A stretch of DNA of 64,000 nt. Origin: Pseudomonas sp. Marseille-Q3773 (GTDB lineage: Bacteria; Pseudomonadota; Gammaproteobacteria; Pseudomonadales; Pseudomonadaceae). A program made the position numbers and the translations under genes. Location: contig NZ_OU745390.1 of the NCBI RefSeq assembly GCF_916618955.1, positions 2,294,001-2,358,000 of the forward strand, in the 5' to 3' direction. Below the pieces are notes generated by a model. The model was given only the letters and a program-made list of their open reading frames with translations. It was not told the DNA's origin and ran no database searches. Shown one piece after another: positions 45,402 through 59,593 of the stretch. Position 1 is the stretch's first letter. Every line of letters begins with the position of its first letter.

Positions 45402-45764
45402 TTAACCGTCCTTCTCGATTTCACAGAGTAGCGGATGCTGGCTTTCCCTGGCGTATTGGTTGACCTGCATAGCCTTTGTTTCGGCGATGTCACGGGTAAA
45501 CAATCCGCACACTGCCCGCCCTTCGGTATGGACGGTCAGCATGATCTTGGTCGCCAGCTCGCGGTTCAGATTGAAGAACGTCTCGAGCACTTCGACGACG
45601 AAATCCATCGGCGTGTAGTCATCGTTGAACAAAACCACCTTGTACATCGGTGGCGCCTGCAGGATCGGCTTGGCTTCCTGAACCGCAAGACCTGAGCCGT
45701 CGTCCTCATTCGATTGCGGGCGATCCTGATTGAATGTTAGTCGAATCTCACTAGGTGCATGCAT
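45402..45764 (-). CDS. clpS: ClpS, N-degron adaptor of ClpA
   Basis: A 120-residue adaptor. It has a disordered N-terminal arm and the folded core with [23 protein letters not shown] (the NDD motif grips the degron amino group), [13 protein letters not shown] and EIEKDG-type end. It binds proteins with N-terminal Leu, Phe, Trp or Tyr, such as those made by Aat and Bpt. It is divergent from cspD with a 230-bp gap between the genes. Confidence 0.98.
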   Translation of the reverse strand: MHAPSEIRLTFNQDRPQSNEDDGSGLAVQEAKPILQAPPMYKVVLFNDDYTPMDFVVEVLETFFNLNRELATKIMLTVHTEGRAVCGLFTRDIAETKAMQVNQYARESQHPLLCEIEKDG

Positions 45765-45994
45765 GGAAAGAATTTCATCATGAGCGACAGGTTAAGGTTG
45801 TGGGTTGACTGCCAAAGCCGCCACCGGAGCACGCGCCGCGTGACCTTGACTAACGGCAAAACGGTGTTACAAACAATAAGAACCCACCGTGGTCGATAAA
45901 GATCCGCGCAGTCAACCAGATTTTTCGCAAGGTTCGTATGCGGATGAAGTGGATGATACTCCAGTGATGGAGTCCTTTGCAGAGGGACATAGGG

Positions 45995-46252
45995 ATGGCA
46001 AGCGGTAAAGTCAAGTGGTTCAACAATGCCAAGGGCTATGGGTTCATCAATGAAGAGGGCAAGACCGAAGACTTGTTCGCTCATTATTCGGCCATCCAGA
46101 TGGACGGTTACAAAACCTTGAAGGCCGGCCAGGCGGTAAGCTTCGAGATCATCCAGGGACCAAAAGGCCTGCACGCGGTGAACATCAGCAACAAGGCCAC
46201 GACCACCGCCGCCGCCAGCGCCCACTCGGCCGACAGCCCTGCCGACGCCTGA
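45995..46252 (+). CDS. cspD: Cold shock-domain protein (CspD-like)
   Basis: An 85-residue OB-fold protein with both nucleic-acid motifs intact: [12 protein letters not shown] and DLFAHYSAI. The tail is Ala/Ser-rich, unlike CspA, which fits CspD. CspD is a stationary-phase inhibitor of replication in E. coli, and the clpS-cspD divergent pairing is the usual one. The ATG at 45995 has GAGGGACATAGGG upstream; six residues could be added from an upstream in-frame codon. Confidence 0.92.
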   Translation: MASGKVKWFNNAKGYGFINEEGKTEDLFAHYSAIQMDGYKTLKAGQAVSFEIIQGPKGLHAVNISNKATTTAAASAHSADSPADA

Positions 46253-46277
46253 CTGCCACGTCGCCTGCCGGCACATG

Positions 46278-46312
46278 AAAAACCGGCCGCCTCCATGAAG
46301 CGGCCGGTTTTG
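46278..46312. terminator. Bidirectional terminator between cspD and icd
   Basis: AAAACCGGCCGC / GCGGCCGGTTTT with A and T runs on both sides, located between the convergent stops of cspD and icd. Confidence 0.9.
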
Positions 46313-46319
46313 CGTCGCC

Positions 46320-47576
46320 TTACATATGCTTGATCATTTCGTCGCCGAAGCCTGAACTGCTGACCAGCGTGGCACCGTCCATCAGTCGCTCGAAGTCGTA
46401 GGTCACCGTCTTGGCGGCAATCGCGCCATTGGTGCCCTTGATGATCAGGTCGGCGGCCTCGGTCCAGCCCATGTGCCGTAACATCATTTCGGCCGAGAGA
46501 ATCACCGAGCCCGGGTTGACCTTGTCCTGCCCGGCATACTTGGGCGCAGTGCCGTGGGTCGCCTCGAACATGGCCACGGTGTCGGACAGGTTGGCCCCCG
46601 GCGCGATGCCGATGCCGCCCACCTCCGCCGCCAGGGCGTCGGACAGGTAGTCACCGTTGAGGTTGAGGGTGGCAATCACGTCGTACTCGGCCGGGCGCAA
46701 CAGGATCTGCTGCAGCATGGCGTCGGCAATGGCGTCCTTGACGATGACCTCGCGGCCGCTCTTGGGGTTCCGGAACTTCATCCATGGGCCGCCATCGAGC
46801 AATTCGGCACCGAACTCGTCACGCGCCACTTCGTAGCCCCAGTCCTTGAAGGCGCCTTCGGTGAATTTCATGATGTTGCCCTTGTGTACCAGGGTCAGCG
46901 ATTCGCGGTCGTTGTCCACCACGTACTGCAAGGCCTTGCGCACCAGGCGCTTGGTCCCCTCGCGGGATACCGGCTTGACGCCGATGCCGCAGTCCTGGTC
47001 GAAGCGGATCTTGGTGACGCCCATTTCTTCCTTGAGGAACTTGATCACCTTGTTCGCCTCGGGCGAACCGGCCTTCCACTCGATGCCGGCGTAGATGTCC
47101 TCGGAGTTCTCGCGGAAGATCACCATGTCGACGTCGCCAGGCTTCTTCACCGGGCTAGGCACGCCCTGGAACCACAGCACCGGGCGCAGGCAGACGTACA
47201 GGTCGAGCTGCTGGCGCAAGGCCACGTTGAGCGAGCGGATACCACCGCCCACCGGCGTGGTCAGCGGCCCCTTGATCGACACCACGTAATCCCGCACGGC
47301 GTCGAGGGTTTCCTGCGGCAACCAGGTGTCCTGGTCGTACACCTGGGTGGCCTTCTCACCGGCGTACACCTCCATCCAGGCGATCTTGCGCTTGCCGCCA
47401 TAGGCCTTCTGCACGGCGGCGTCGACCACCTTGATCATGACCGGCGAGACATCCACGCCAATCCCGTCACCTTCGATGTAGGGGATGATCGGATTGTCAG
47501 GCACGTTGAGCGAATGGTCGGCATTGACGGTGATCTTGGCGCCGTCGGTCGGAACCTTGATTTTCTGGTATCCCAT
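46320..47576 (-). CDS. icd: Dimeric NADP isocitrate dehydrogenase
   Basis: A 418-residue TCA-cycle enzyme of the usual E. coli type. The isocitrate loop [14 protein letters not shown] has the Ser that AceK phosphorylates in E. coli. Other blocks are [35 protein letters not shown] and MLRHMGW. It makes 2-oxoglutarate and NADPH. It is divergent from the structurally unrelated monomeric enzyme, with 416 bp between the starts. aceK is not in the window. Confidence 0.98.
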   Translation of the reverse strand: MGYQKIKVPTDGAKITVNADHSLNVPDNPIIPYIEGDGIGVDVSPVMIKVVDAAVQKAYGGKRKIAWMEVYAGEKATQVYDQDTWLPQETLDAVRDYVVSIKGPLTTPVGGGIRSLNVALRQQLDLYVCLRPVLWFQGVPSPVKKPGDVDMVIFRENSEDIYAGIEWKAGSPEANKVIKFLKEEMGVTKIRFDQDCGIGVKPVSREGTKRLVRKALQYVVDNDRESLTLVHKGNIMKFTEGAFKDWGYEVARDEFGAELLDGGPWMKFRNPKSGREVIVKDAIADAMLQQILLRPAEYDVIATLNLNGDYLSDALAAEVGGIGIAPGANLSDTVAMFEATHGTAPKYAGQDKVNPGSVILSAEMMLRHMGWTEAADLIIKGTNGAIAAKTVTYDFERLMDGATLVSSSGFGDEMIKHM

Positions 47577-50218
<2,642 letters not shown>

Positions 50219-50239
50219 GGTTCGCTTGAAGTAACCGCA

Positions 50240-50266
50240 CAAACCCCGGCCACGCACCGGGGTTTG
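50240..50266 (+). terminator. Hairpin terminator after idh
   Basis: CAAACCCCGG / CCGGGGTTTG stem 21 bases after the stop, then TGCTTTCC. The T tract is poor but the stem is strong. Confidence 0.65.
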
Positions 50267-50304
50267 TGCTTTCCGGATAAACGATTTCTAGCCGCCCGCG
50301 CGGA

Positions 50305-50383
50305 CCCTGTGGGAGCGGGTTCACCCGCGAATGTGATGGCGAATCCACTGACGCATTTGCGGGTAAACCCGCTCCCACAAGGG
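50305..50383. repeat. REP pair upstream of the NUDIX gene
   Basis: CCCTGTGGGAGCGGGTTCAC followed by the CCGCGAATG arm, and 30 bases on, an inverted copy CGGGTAAACCCGCTCCCACA. The arms pair over about 25 bases. Confidence 0.8.
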
Positions 50384-50409
50384 CTGTGCAGGCCTCTAGG
50401 GAGCTGTTC

Positions 50410-50850
50410 ATGACCTGGCAACCCCACATCACCGTCGCCACCATCGTCGAACACGAAGGCAAGTTCCTCTTCGTCGAAGAATTCAAGGCCAACCAGCACG
50501 TCTTCAACCAACCCGCCGGCCACCTCGAACCCAACGAAACGTTGCCCCAGGCCGCCCTGCGCGAAACCCTGGAAGAAACCGCCTGGGAAGTCGAGCTGAC
50601 CGGGGTGGTCGGCATCTACCTGTACACCGCCCCCAGCAACGGCGTGACCTACCAGCGCATCTGCTTCGCCGCCCGCCCCGTGCGCCACCGCCCGGACCTG
50701 GCCCTGGACAGCGACATCGTCCGCGCCGTGTGGCTGACCCGCGATGAACTGCTGGCCGACCCGGCGCGCTGGCGCAGCGAACTGGTACCACGCTGCCTCG
50801 ACGACTACCTCAAAGGCCCCCTGCACAGCCTCGACCTGCTGCGCGACTGA
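50410..50850 (+). CDS. NUDIX hydrolase (NudJ-like)
   Basis: A 146-residue NUDIX protein with a complete motif: GHLEPNETLPQAALRETLEE followed by TAWEV (Gx5Ex7REUxEExGU, with Thr-Ala before the Trp in place of the canonical Gly). The N-terminal strand HITVATIVEHEGKFLFVEE and its place directly upstream of mnmA and hflD match NudJ (HMP-PP/nucleoside pyrophosphate phosphatase) of enterics. GGGAG lies upstream of the ATG at 50410. It precedes mnmA by 59 bp. Confidence 0.9.
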   Translation: MTWQPHITVATIVEHEGKFLFVEEFKANQHVFNQPAGHLEPNETLPQAALRETLEETAWEVELTGVVGIYLYTAPSNGVTYQRICFAARPVRHRPDLALDSDIVRAVWLTRDELLADPARWRSELVPRCLDDYLKGPLHSLDLLRD

Positions 50851-50909
50851 CGTGGCGCTGCAGGTTTGATAGAATCGGCGCTTTTCCCCCCTGATACACA
50901 CCGGTAACC

Positions 50910-52034
50910 ATGACCAGCCCAGCACTCAAAGACCCCGCCAAGACCCGCGTCATCGTCGGCATGTCCGGCGGCGTGGACTCTTCCGTCTCCGCCCTTCTGC
51001 TCATGGAGCAGGGCTACCAGGTGGAAGGGCTGTTCATGAAGAACTGGGAAGAAGACGACGGCACCGAATACTGCACCGCCCGTGAAGACCTGGCCGACGC
51101 CCAGGCCGTGTGCGACCGCATCGGCATCAAGCTGCACACCGCCAACTTCGCCGCCGAATACTGGGACAACGTCTTCGAGCATTTCCTCGAGGAATACAAG
51201 GCCGGCCGCACGCCCAACCCGGACATCCTCTGCAACCGTGAAATCAAGTTCAAGGCGTTCCTCGACTACGCCCTGTCGCTGGGTGCCGACCTGATCGCCA
51301 CCGGCCACTATGTGCGCCGCCGCGATACCGGCGAACTCACCGAACTGCTCAAGGGCCTGGACCCGAACAAGGACCAGAGCTACTTCCTGCACGCCGTCGG
51401 CGGCAAGGAAATCGCCCGTACCCTGTTCCCGGTCGGCGAACTGGAAAAGCCCGAAGTGCGCGCCATCGCCGAAAAGCACGGCCTGGCCACTGCCAAGAAG
51501 AAGGACTCGACCGGCATCTGCTTCATCGGCGAGCGCCGTTTCAGCGACTTCCTCAAGCAGTACCTGCCGGCCCAGCCGGGCAACATCGAAACCACTGACG
51601 GCGAAGTGATCGGCCGTCACCACGGCCTGATGTACCACACCATCGGCCAGCGCCAGGGCCTGGGCATTGGCGGCCTGAAAGACGCTGGCGACGAGCCGTG
51701 GTACGTGCTTCACAAGGACCTGGCGCGCAACGTGCTGGTGGTCGGCCAGGGCAACGAACACCCGTGGCTGTTCTCCCGCGCCCTGCTCGCTTCGGAGATC
51801 TTCTGGGTCAACCCCGTCGACCTCAGCAGCCCGCGCCGGCTCACCGCCAAGGTGCGTTACCGCCAGAGCGACCAGCAGTGCACCCTGGAACTGACTGAAG
51901 GCGGATACCGCGCGGTGTTCGATGAACCGCAACGCGCCGTTACCCCGGGCCAGTCGGTAGTGTTCTACGACGGCGAGGTATGCCTGGGCGGTGGCGTGAT
52001 CGAAACCGCCGAGCCGTGGAGCCCGCGCGCATGA
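50910..52034 (+). CDS. mnmA: tRNA 2-thiouridylase MnmA
   Basis: A 374-residue ATP-dependent enzyme that adds sulfur to U34 of Lys, Glu and Gln tRNAs. The PP-loop is [15 protein letters not shown]. The two catalytic Cys are in [12 protein letters not shown] and [19 protein letters not shown] and [11 protein letters not shown] are further family blocks. Its sulfur comes through TusE, encoded at 30690. The hflD ATG overlaps its stop (ATGA). Confidence 0.98.
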   Translation: MTSPALKDPAKTRVIVGMSGGVDSSVSALLLMEQGYQVEGLFMKNWEEDDGTEYCTAREDLADAQAVCDRIGIKLHTANFAAEYWDNVFEHFLEEYKAGRTPNPDILCNREIKFKAFLDYALSLGADLIATGHYVRRRDTGELTELLKGLDPNKDQSYFLHAVGGKEIARTLFPVGELEKPEVRAIAEKHGLATAKKKDSTGICFIGERRFSDFLKQYLPAQPGNIETTDGEVIGRHHGLMYHTIGQRQGLGIGGLKDAGDEPWYVLHKDLARNVLVVGQGNEHPWLFSRALLASEIFWVNPVDLSSPRRLTAKVRYRQSDQQCTLELTEGGYRAVFDEPQRAVTPGQSVVFYDGEVCLGGGVIETAEPWSPRA

Positions 52035-52657
52035 GCAAGCTGCAGGAGCAGTTGATTGCGCTGGGCGGTGTGTTCCAGGCCGCGGTACTGGTGGACCGCA
52101 TCGCCCGCACAGGCCAGGCCAGCGAAGCCAACATCGGTTGCATGCTGGGCAGCCTGCTGGTGCGTGACCCCAAGGACACCCTGGAGGTGTTCGGCGGCGA
52201 CGACCTCAACCTGCGCGACGGCTACCGGGCGCTGGTCGGCGCCCTGGAGCGCGACCCCAGCAGCCTGCAGCGCGAGCCGCTGCGCTATGCCCTGTCGATC
52301 CTCGGCCTGGAGCGCCAGCTGAACAAGCGCGCCGACCTGCTCGACACCATCGGCAACCGCCTGCCGCAAATCCAGTCCCAGGCCGAGCATTTCGGCCTGG
52401 TTCACGAAAACGTCATCGCTTCCAGCGGCGCCTTGTACCAGGACACCCTGAGCACCTTGCGCCAGCGTATCCAGGTGCATGGCGACATGCGTTTCCTGCA
52501 GCAGGCCAGCAATGCCTCGAAGATCCGCGCCCTGCTGCTGGCCGGCATCCGCGCCGCGCGCCTGTGGCGCCAGCTGGGCGGGCACCGCTGGCAGCTGGTA
52601 TTCAGCCGGCGCAAGCTGTTGAACGAACTGTACGACATGATGCGTTCGCCTTCCTGA
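52031..52657 (+). CDS. hflD: HflD (lysogenisation regulator, membrane-associated)
   Basis: A 208-residue helical protein; the family is always next to mnmA and purB. Typical pieces are [22 protein letters not shown] and [15 protein letters not shown]. In E. coli HflD binds phage lambda CII and influences lysogeny; its cellular role is otherwise unclear. It is translationally coupled to mnmA. Confidence 0.93.
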   Translation: MSKLQEQLIALGGVFQAAVLVDRIARTGQASEANIGCMLGSLLVRDPKDTLEVFGGDDLNLRDGYRALVGALERDPSSLQREPLRYALSILGLERQLNKRADLLDTIGNRLPQIQSQAEHFGLVHENVIASSGALYQDTLSTLRQRIQVHGDMRFLQQASNASKIRALLLAGIRAARLWRQLGGHRWQLVFSRRKLLNELYDMMRSPS

Positions 52658-54217
<1,560 letters not shown>

Positions 54218-54232
54218 GCTGAGCGTCGCATT

Positions 54233-54259
54233 CAACGCCCGGCCTGGCCGGGCGTTTTT
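54233..54259 (+). terminator. Intrinsic terminator of purB
   Basis: AACGCCCGGC / GCCGGGCGTT hairpin followed by TTTATT. Confidence 0.9.
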
Positions 54260-54298
54260 ATTCACGGACGAAAATTACATTTTTTCAATAGGTTGAAC

Positions 54299-55465
54299 AT
54301 GAATCCTGATACTCCACTGCAGCTGCTCGGCGGCATCTCGGCCCGCGAATTCATGCGCGACTACTGGCAGAAGAAGCCGCTGCTGGTGCGCCAGGCCTTC
54401 CCGGACTTCATCAGCCCGATCGACCCCGACGAGCTGGCCGGCCTGGCCCTGGAAGAGGAAGTCGAGTCGCGTATCGTGCTCGAGCACGGCGCGCACCCAT
54501 GGGAGCTGCGCCGCGGCCCGTTCAACGAAGACACCTTTGCCGAGCTGCCGGAGAAGGACTGGACCCTGCTGGTGCAGGCCGTCGACCAGTTCGTCCCGGA
54601 AGTGGCCGAACTGCTGGAAAACTTCCGGTTCCTGCCGAGCTGGCGCATCGATGACGTGATGATCAGCTTCGCCGCGCCTGGTGGCAGTGTCGGCCCGCAC
54701 TTCGACAACTATGACGTGTTCCTGCTGCAGGGTCACGGCCAGCGCAACTGGAAGATCGGCCAGATGTGCAACAGCGACAGCCCGCTGCTGGAGCACGCCG
54801 ACCTGCGCATCCTCGCCGCCTTCGAGCAGAGCGAAGAGTGGACCCTGGAGCCGGGCGACATGCTCTACCTGCCACCGCGCCTGGCCCACTACGGTGTGGC
54901 GGTGGACGACTGCCTGACCTACTCGGTCGGCTTCCGTGCCCCCAGCGCCGCCGAGGTACTGACTCACTTCACCGACTTCCTCGGCCAGTTCCTGCCCGAT
55001 GAAGAGCGTTACAGCGACGCCGACGCCCAGCCGGTCAGCGACCCGCACCAGATCCAGCACGACGCGCTCGACCGCCTCAAGGCCCTGCTCGACAAGCACA
55101 TGAGCGACAAGGACCTGCTGCTGACCTGGTTCGGCCAGTTCATGACCGAGCCGCGCTACCCGGAACAGATCGTCGGTGAAGAGCTCACCGAAGATGAACT
55201 GGTCGACGCCCTGGAACAAGGCGCCATCCTGATCCGCAACCCGAGCGCACGCCTGGCCTGGTCCGAGTTCGAAGACGACCTGCTGCTGTTCGCCAGCGGC
55301 CGCAGCTGCCCGCTGCCGGGCAAGCTGCGCGAGCTGCTGAAGCTGGTCTGCGCCGCCGACGCCCTGCACATCGACAACCTGGCCGAGTGGCTGCAGGATG
55401 AAGACGGCCTGATGCTGATACAGCAGTTGGTGAAACAAGGAAGCCTGGGGTTTGCCAATGAATAG
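54299..55465 (+). CDS. roxA: Ribosomal protein arginine oxygenase RoxA (YcfD-like JmjC)
   Basis: A 388-residue JmjC/cupin Fe(II)/2-oxoglutarate oxygenase that hydroxylates an arginine in ribosomal protein L16. The metal-binding His and Asp are in GPHFDNYDVF and the second His in PRLAHYGVAVDD. The N-terminal RDYWQKKPLLVRQAF block is typical of the family. The C-terminal winged-helix region is from about 280 on. The GNAT gene starts inside its last codons (8-base overlap), so the two are coupled. Confidence 0.93.
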   Translation: MNPDTPLQLLGGISAREFMRDYWQKKPLLVRQAFPDFISPIDPDELAGLALEEEVESRIVLEHGAHPWELRRGPFNEDTFAELPEKDWTLLVQAVDQFVPEVAELLENFRFLPSWRIDDVMISFAAPGGSVGPHFDNYDVFLLQGHGQRNWKIGQMCNSDSPLLEHADLRILAAFEQSEEWTLEPGDMLYLPPRLAHYGVAVDDCLTYSVGFRAPSAAEVLTHFTDFLGQFLPDEERYSDADAQPVSDPHQIQHDALDRLKALLDKHMSDKDLLLTWFGQFMTEPRYPEQIVGEELTEDELVDALEQGAILIRNPSARLAWSEFEDDLLLFASGRSCPLPGKLRELLKLVCAADALHIDNLAEWLQDEDGLMLIQQLVKQGSLGFANE

Positions 55466-55886
55466 AATCAGTGTTCGCCTGGCCGACTGGCACAAGGACA
55501 ACGCCGATATTCGTCGTATTCGCGAAGCCGTGTTCGTTGCCGAACAGCACATTCCGCCAGAACTGGAATTCGACTCGGAAGACCAGGATGCGCTGCATTT
55601 CCTGGCCCTGGAAGGCGACTACCCGATCGGCACGGCCCGCCTCCTGGCCGACGGCACCATCGGGCGCATCTCGGTGCTCAAGGACTGGCGTGGGATGAAG
55701 GTTGGCGATGCGCTGGTCAATGCGGTGATCGCCGAAGCGCAGAACCGCGACCTGAAGCAGCAGATGCTCAGCGCCCAGGTGCATGCCACGCCGTTCTACG
55801 AGCGGCTGGGCTTCCGCGTCGTCAGCGAGGAATTCCTCGAAGCCGGCATCCCGCATGTGGACATGGTGCGCGACTCACGCGTCTGA
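55458..55886 (+). CDS. GNAT-family N-acetyltransferase
   Basis: A 142-residue acetyltransferase. Motif A is IGRISVLKDWRGMKVGDALV, a GxxxGxG-like variant; the C-terminal ATPFYERLGFRVVSEEFLEAGIPHVDM is the characteristic end of the YjgM/ElaA-like group. It overlaps roxA by eight bases and probably depends on its translation. Substrate unknown; a protein target is plausible given the RoxA partner, but that is guesswork. Confidence 0.87.
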   Translation: MNRISVRLADWHKDNADIRRIREAVFVAEQHIPPELEFDSEDQDALHFLALEGDYPIGTARLLADGTIGRISVLKDWRGMKVGDALVNAVIAEAQNRDLKQQMLSAQVHATPFYERLGFRVVSEEFLEAGIPHVDMVRDSRV

Positions 55887-55889
55887 TAC

Positions 55890-55998
55890 CTGTACCGGCC
55901 TCTTCGCGGGCTCGCCCGCTCCCACAAGGACCCCACAGATATTGAATATCTGCGCAGTACCTGTGGGAGCGGGCAAGCCCGCGAAGAGGCCGGTACAG
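55890..55998. repeat. Long near-perfect REP palindrome
   Basis: The left arm (from 55890, CTGTACCGGCCTCTTCGCGG and on) is repeated almost exactly as the reverse complement at the right end (to 55998). The arms pair for about 37 bases, the longest such element in the window, with two REP cores (GTGGGAGCGGG). It lies in the gap between the GNAT and topB genes. Confidence 0.85.
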
Positions 55999-56110
55999 CA
56001 AAACACATCTTCCCTGACAAAAACCTGTACATCCATCCAGATAAAACTTGCCTCCGCGCGCTCGCTTGCGCATCCTATCGCCCATCACCCCCGATGAAGC
56101 GTCCTCGGCC

Positions 56111-58069
56111 ATGCGCCTGTTCCTTTGTGAAAAACCCTCCCAGGCAAAAGACATCGCCAAGGTGCTCGGCGCCAACCGCAAGGGCGACGGCTGCTGGCAA
56201 GGCACCGACGTCTGCGTGACCTGGTGCATCGGCCACCTGCTGGAAACCGCCCCGCCCGACAGCTACGACGAACGCTACAAGCGCTGGAACCTGGCCGACC
56301 TGCCGATCATTCCGGAACAATGGAAGATGCTGGTCAAGCCCAAGACCGCCAGCCAGTTCAAGGCGGTCAAGCGCCTGCTCGGCGAAGCGCGGGAACTGGT
56401 GATCGCCACCGACGCCGACCGTGAAGGCGAAATGATTGCCCGCGAACTGGTCGAGCATTGTCGTTATCGCGGCCCGGTGCAGCGCCTATGGTTGTCGGCA
56501 CTGGACGACGCCTCCATCCGCAAGGCCCTGGCCCGCCTGCTACCGGGCCACGAAACCTTCAACCTGTACCACTCGGCGCTGGGGCGCTCCCGCGCCGACT
56601 GGCTGATCGGCATGAACATGAGCCGGTTGTTCACCTTGCTGGGCCGCCAATCCGGCTACCAGGGCGTGCTACCGGTAGGCCGGGTGCAAACACCGACCTT
56701 GCGCCTGGTGGTCGACCGCGACCGCAGCATCGCTGGCTTCATACCGGTGCCGTTCTGGGCCATCGACGTACAACTGGAACATGCCGGTCAACCATTCAAC
56801 GCCCAGTGGCGTGCCCCCGAGGACGCCTGCGACGACCAGGGCCGCTGCCTGAAGCAGGAGCTGGCACAGCAGGCCGCTGCCGACATTCACCAGGCCGGTA
56901 GCGCCCGGGCCAGCAAGGTAGCCACCGAGCGTGTGCGCGAAGCCGCACCCCTGCCCTTCGACCTGGGTACCCTGCAGGAGCTGTGCTCGAAAAAGTTCGG
57001 CCTCGGTGCCCAGGAAACCCTCGACATAGCCCAGGCCCTGTACGAAACCCACAAGCTGATCACCTACCCGCGCAGCGACTGCGGCTACCTGCCGCAAAGC
57101 CAGCACGCCGAGGCGCCGGCCATCCTCGCCGCCCTGCAACGGGCCGATGCCAGCCTGGCAGCGCTGCAGCCTCACCTGCAACCGCAGCGCCGCTCACGGG
57201 CCTGGAACGATGCCAAGGTCAGCGCCCACCACGGCATCATCCCGACCGCCGCCGCCAGCGACCCAACGCGCCTGCCGGCCAAGCACAAGGCGGTGTATAC
57301 GCTGATCCGCGCCCGCTACCTGGCGCAGTTCCTGCCCAACCACGAGTACGACCGTACCCAGGCCGACTTCGACTGCGCCGGCCACGCCCTGCGCGCGGTG
57401 GGCAAGCAGATCGTCGAACCCGGCTGGCGCCGCGCCCTGCCCGAGGCACTGGCCCCGGCCAAGGGCCGCGAAGCACCGCCGGCCCAGGTGCTGCCAGCGC
57501 TGCGCGAGGGCCAGGACTGTGCAGTGCAAGGCCTGCAACTGAAAGACCTGTGGACCCAGCCGCCCAAGCCGTTTACCGAGGGCGACCTGATCAAGGCGAT
57601 GAAGAACGTGGCCAAGCTGGTGGAAGACCCGCGGCTGAAACAGAAGCTCAAGGAAACCACCGGCATCGGCACCGAAGCCACCCGTGCCAGCATCATCCAG
57701 GGCCTGCTCGACCGTGGTTACCTGGTGAAGAACGGCAAGGCCCTGTCCGCCACACCTGCTGCATTCAGCCTGATCGACGCCGTGCCCCGCGCGATTGCCG
57801 ACCCTGGCACCACGGCAATCTGGGAGCAGGCGCTGGACATGGTGCAGAGCGGTGAAATGACACTGGAAGAATTCGTCGCCCGGCAGTCGGCGTGGATGGG
57901 CAAGCTGGTGGAGCGCTGCAGCGGCATGCGCATGACCATCAGCGGGCCAGCAGCCGGGGCTGCGCCGCCTTGGAAAAAAAAGCGCCGGAGTGGTGGGAAA
58001 AGCAAGGCGGCTGGAAGTAAAGCGGCCGCCAGCAAGCCGCGACAACCCAGGAGAAAGGCCTCAACCTGA
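56111..58069 (+). CDS. topB: DNA topoisomerase III
   Basis: A 652-residue type IA topoisomerase that separates daughter strands and recombination intermediates. The Toprim domain has RLFLCEKPSQAKDIA and the acidic cluster IATDADREGEMIA. The active-site Tyr is in THKLITYPRSDCGYL. The C-terminus ends in a short Lys/Ala/Arg-rich tail after residue 610 and has no zinc fingers, as in E. coli TopB. No good ribosome site precedes the ATG at 56111; an earlier in-frame codon adds 21 unlike residues. Confidence 0.95.
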   Translation: MRLFLCEKPSQAKDIAKVLGANRKGDGCWQGTDVCVTWCIGHLLETAPPDSYDERYKRWNLADLPIIPEQWKMLVKPKTASQFKAVKRLLGEARELVIATDADREGEMIARELVEHCRYRGPVQRLWLSALDDASIRKALARLLPGHETFNLYHSALGRSRADWLIGMNMSRLFTLLGRQSGYQGVLPVGRVQTPTLRLVVDRDRSIAGFIPVPFWAIDVQLEHAGQPFNAQWRAPEDACDDQGRCLKQELAQQAAADIHQAGSARASKVATERVREAAPLPFDLGTLQELCSKKFGLGAQETLDIAQALYETHKLITYPRSDCGYLPQSQHAEAPAILAALQRADASLAALQPHLQPQRRSRAWNDAKVSAHHGIIPTAAASDPTRLPAKHKAVYTLIRARYLAQFLPNHEYDRTQADFDCAGHALRAVGKQIVEPGWRRALPEALAPAKGREAPPAQVLPALREGQDCAVQGLQLKDLWTQPPKPFTEGDLIKAMKNVAKLVEDPRLKQKLKETTGIGTEATRASIIQGLLDRGYLVKNGKALSATPAAFSLIDAVPRAIADPGTTAIWEQALDMVQSGEMTLEEFVARQSAWMGKLVERCSGMRMTISGPAAGAAPPWKKKRRSGGKSKAAGSKAAASKPRQPRRKAST

Positions 58070-58156
58070 ATCTTTTGAATGGCCCTATCGCTGGCAAGCC
58101 AGGCAAACCACAAAACCTGGCCGACGCATTGGCATCATGAAATTTAACTGCTAACT

Positions 58157-58190
58157 TTTCATGAAAATAATCACAATAGTTTTCATGAGA
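58157..58190. promoter_or_regulatory. Repeated TTTTCATGA upstream of the oxidase
   Basis: TTTTCATGAAAA (58157-58168) is a perfect palindrome. TTTTCATGAG (58181-58190) repeats its left part 24 bases on, in the same orientation, and ends eight bases before the oxidase ATG. The arrangement suggests an operator for a repressor, but no adjacent regulator gene is present. Confidence 0.35.
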
Positions 58191-58197
58191 ACGTTGC

Positions 58198-59487
58198 ATG
58201 TTCAAGCAATCCGCCCAGCACGTCGCCACGTACTATGCCCAGACCTACCCCGCCAGCATTCCCCTGCGCCCCACCCTGCAAGGCAGCCACGCCACCGAGG
58301 TGCTGATCATCGGCGCCGGCTTCAGCGGCCTGCACACCGCCCTGCGCCTGACCCAGGCCGGCAAGCGCGTGACGCTGCTGGAGGCCAGCCGCGTGGCCTG
58401 GGCTGCGTCCGGGCGCAACGGTGGCCAGGCCCTGCTCGGTTGGTCATGCGACATGCCGCCGCTGGAAAAGGCCCTGGGTCTCGAGCGCAGCCGACGCCTG
58501 TGGGCCAGCATGTGCTGGGCCGCCGGCGAAATGCGCGAACTACCGCAGCGCCATGGCTTCGACATCGACTACCGGCCAGGCAGCCTGTGGACCGCCGTGA
58601 TGCCACGCCGGGTGAAAATGCTTGAACAGGCCTTGCACGAGGCTGAACACAAATGGGGCTACGACGCCCTGCGCCTGATCGGCCGCGACGAGCTGCCACA
58701 ATGGATCGACAGCCCGCGCTACCAGGCTGCGCTGTATGACGCCAACGGTGCGCATCTCAACCCGCTGAAACTGGCCCAGGGCCTGGCCAGCGCCATCGAG
58801 GCTGCGGGCGGGTGCATCTTCGAGCAAAGCCAGGTGCTGGCCTACGCGCCGAGTGGCAACGGCCATGTCGCACGCACCGCCTGCGGCGAGGTACGTTGCG
58901 ACGTGCTGGTGCTGGCCTGCAACGCCTATATCGACCGCCTCGACCGCAACCTGTCGCGGCGCTTGTTGCCGGTCGGGTCCTACCAGGTCGCCACCGCGCC
59001 ACTGGATGCCGAGTTCGCCCAGTCGCTGCTGCCACGCAACAGTTGCGTGATCGACAACCAGTTCGTGCCCGACTACTTCCGCCTCACCCCGGACCACCGC
59101 CTGCTGTTCGGTGGCGGCTGCACCTACCTCGGTGGTATTCCCAGGGACGTCGCCAGCGCCACCCGCCCCTACCTGGAACGGGTGTTCCCGCAACTGGCCG
59201 GGGTGGCCATCGATTACGCCTGGGGCGGCCATATCGACTGCAGCATGCAGCGTACCCCGGACGTCGGTCGTGAAGGCCAGCGCTACTGGTTGCAAGGTTT
59301 TTCCGGGCATGGCGTGCTGCCGACGCTGGCCGCCGCGCGGGCGGTGAGTGACGCCATCCTCGGTGACGATGACCTGCTTTCGCTGTACCAAGGCTTAGAC
59401 AACGGCCGCTTCCCGGGCGGCGACCTGCTGGCCGCACCGCTGGAAGCCGCCGCCAAGGCCTGGTACCGCATGCGCGACCGCATCTGA
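58198..59487 (+). CDS. FAD-dependent oxidase, glutamylputrescine oxidase-like (PuuB/OrdL)
   Basis: A 429-residue DAO-family flavoprotein. The FAD-binding motif is IIGAGFSGLHTALRL (about 37-51) with WAASGRNGGQALLGW, the block that typifies the PuuB/OrdL group. The C-terminal half has QGFSGHGVLPTLAAARAVSDAIL, which binds the flavin. Such enzymes oxidise gamma-glutamylputrescine or related amines in polyamine breakdown. No other puu genes flank it here, so the substrate is open. The start has GAGAACG upstream. Confidence 0.87.
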   Translation: MFKQSAQHVATYYAQTYPASIPLRPTLQGSHATEVLIIGAGFSGLHTALRLTQAGKRVTLLEASRVAWAASGRNGGQALLGWSCDMPPLEKALGLERSRRLWASMCWAAGEMRELPQRHGFDIDYRPGSLWTAVMPRRVKMLEQALHEAEHKWGYDALRLIGRDELPQWIDSPRYQAALYDANGAHLNPLKLAQGLASAIEAAGGCIFEQSQVLAYAPSGNGHVARTACGEVRCDVLVLACNAYIDRLDRNLSRRLLPVGSYQVATAPLDAEFAQSLLPRNSCVIDNQFVPDYFRLTPDHRLLFGGGCTYLGGIPRDVASATRPYLERVFPQLAGVAIDYAWGGHIDCSMQRTPDVGREGQRYWLQGFSGHGVLPTLAAARAVSDAILGDDDLLSLYQGLDNGRFPGGDLLAAPLEAAAKAWYRMRDRI

Positions 59488-59593
59488 GGGCATCTGTGTC
59501 GCCTACGCAGGCGACACAAAATCCCGATAGCCGCCCAAATCCCGCCTATGCTCAATAGCTCCCTTCGGTTCCTGCCCCACAGGAGACACGACC

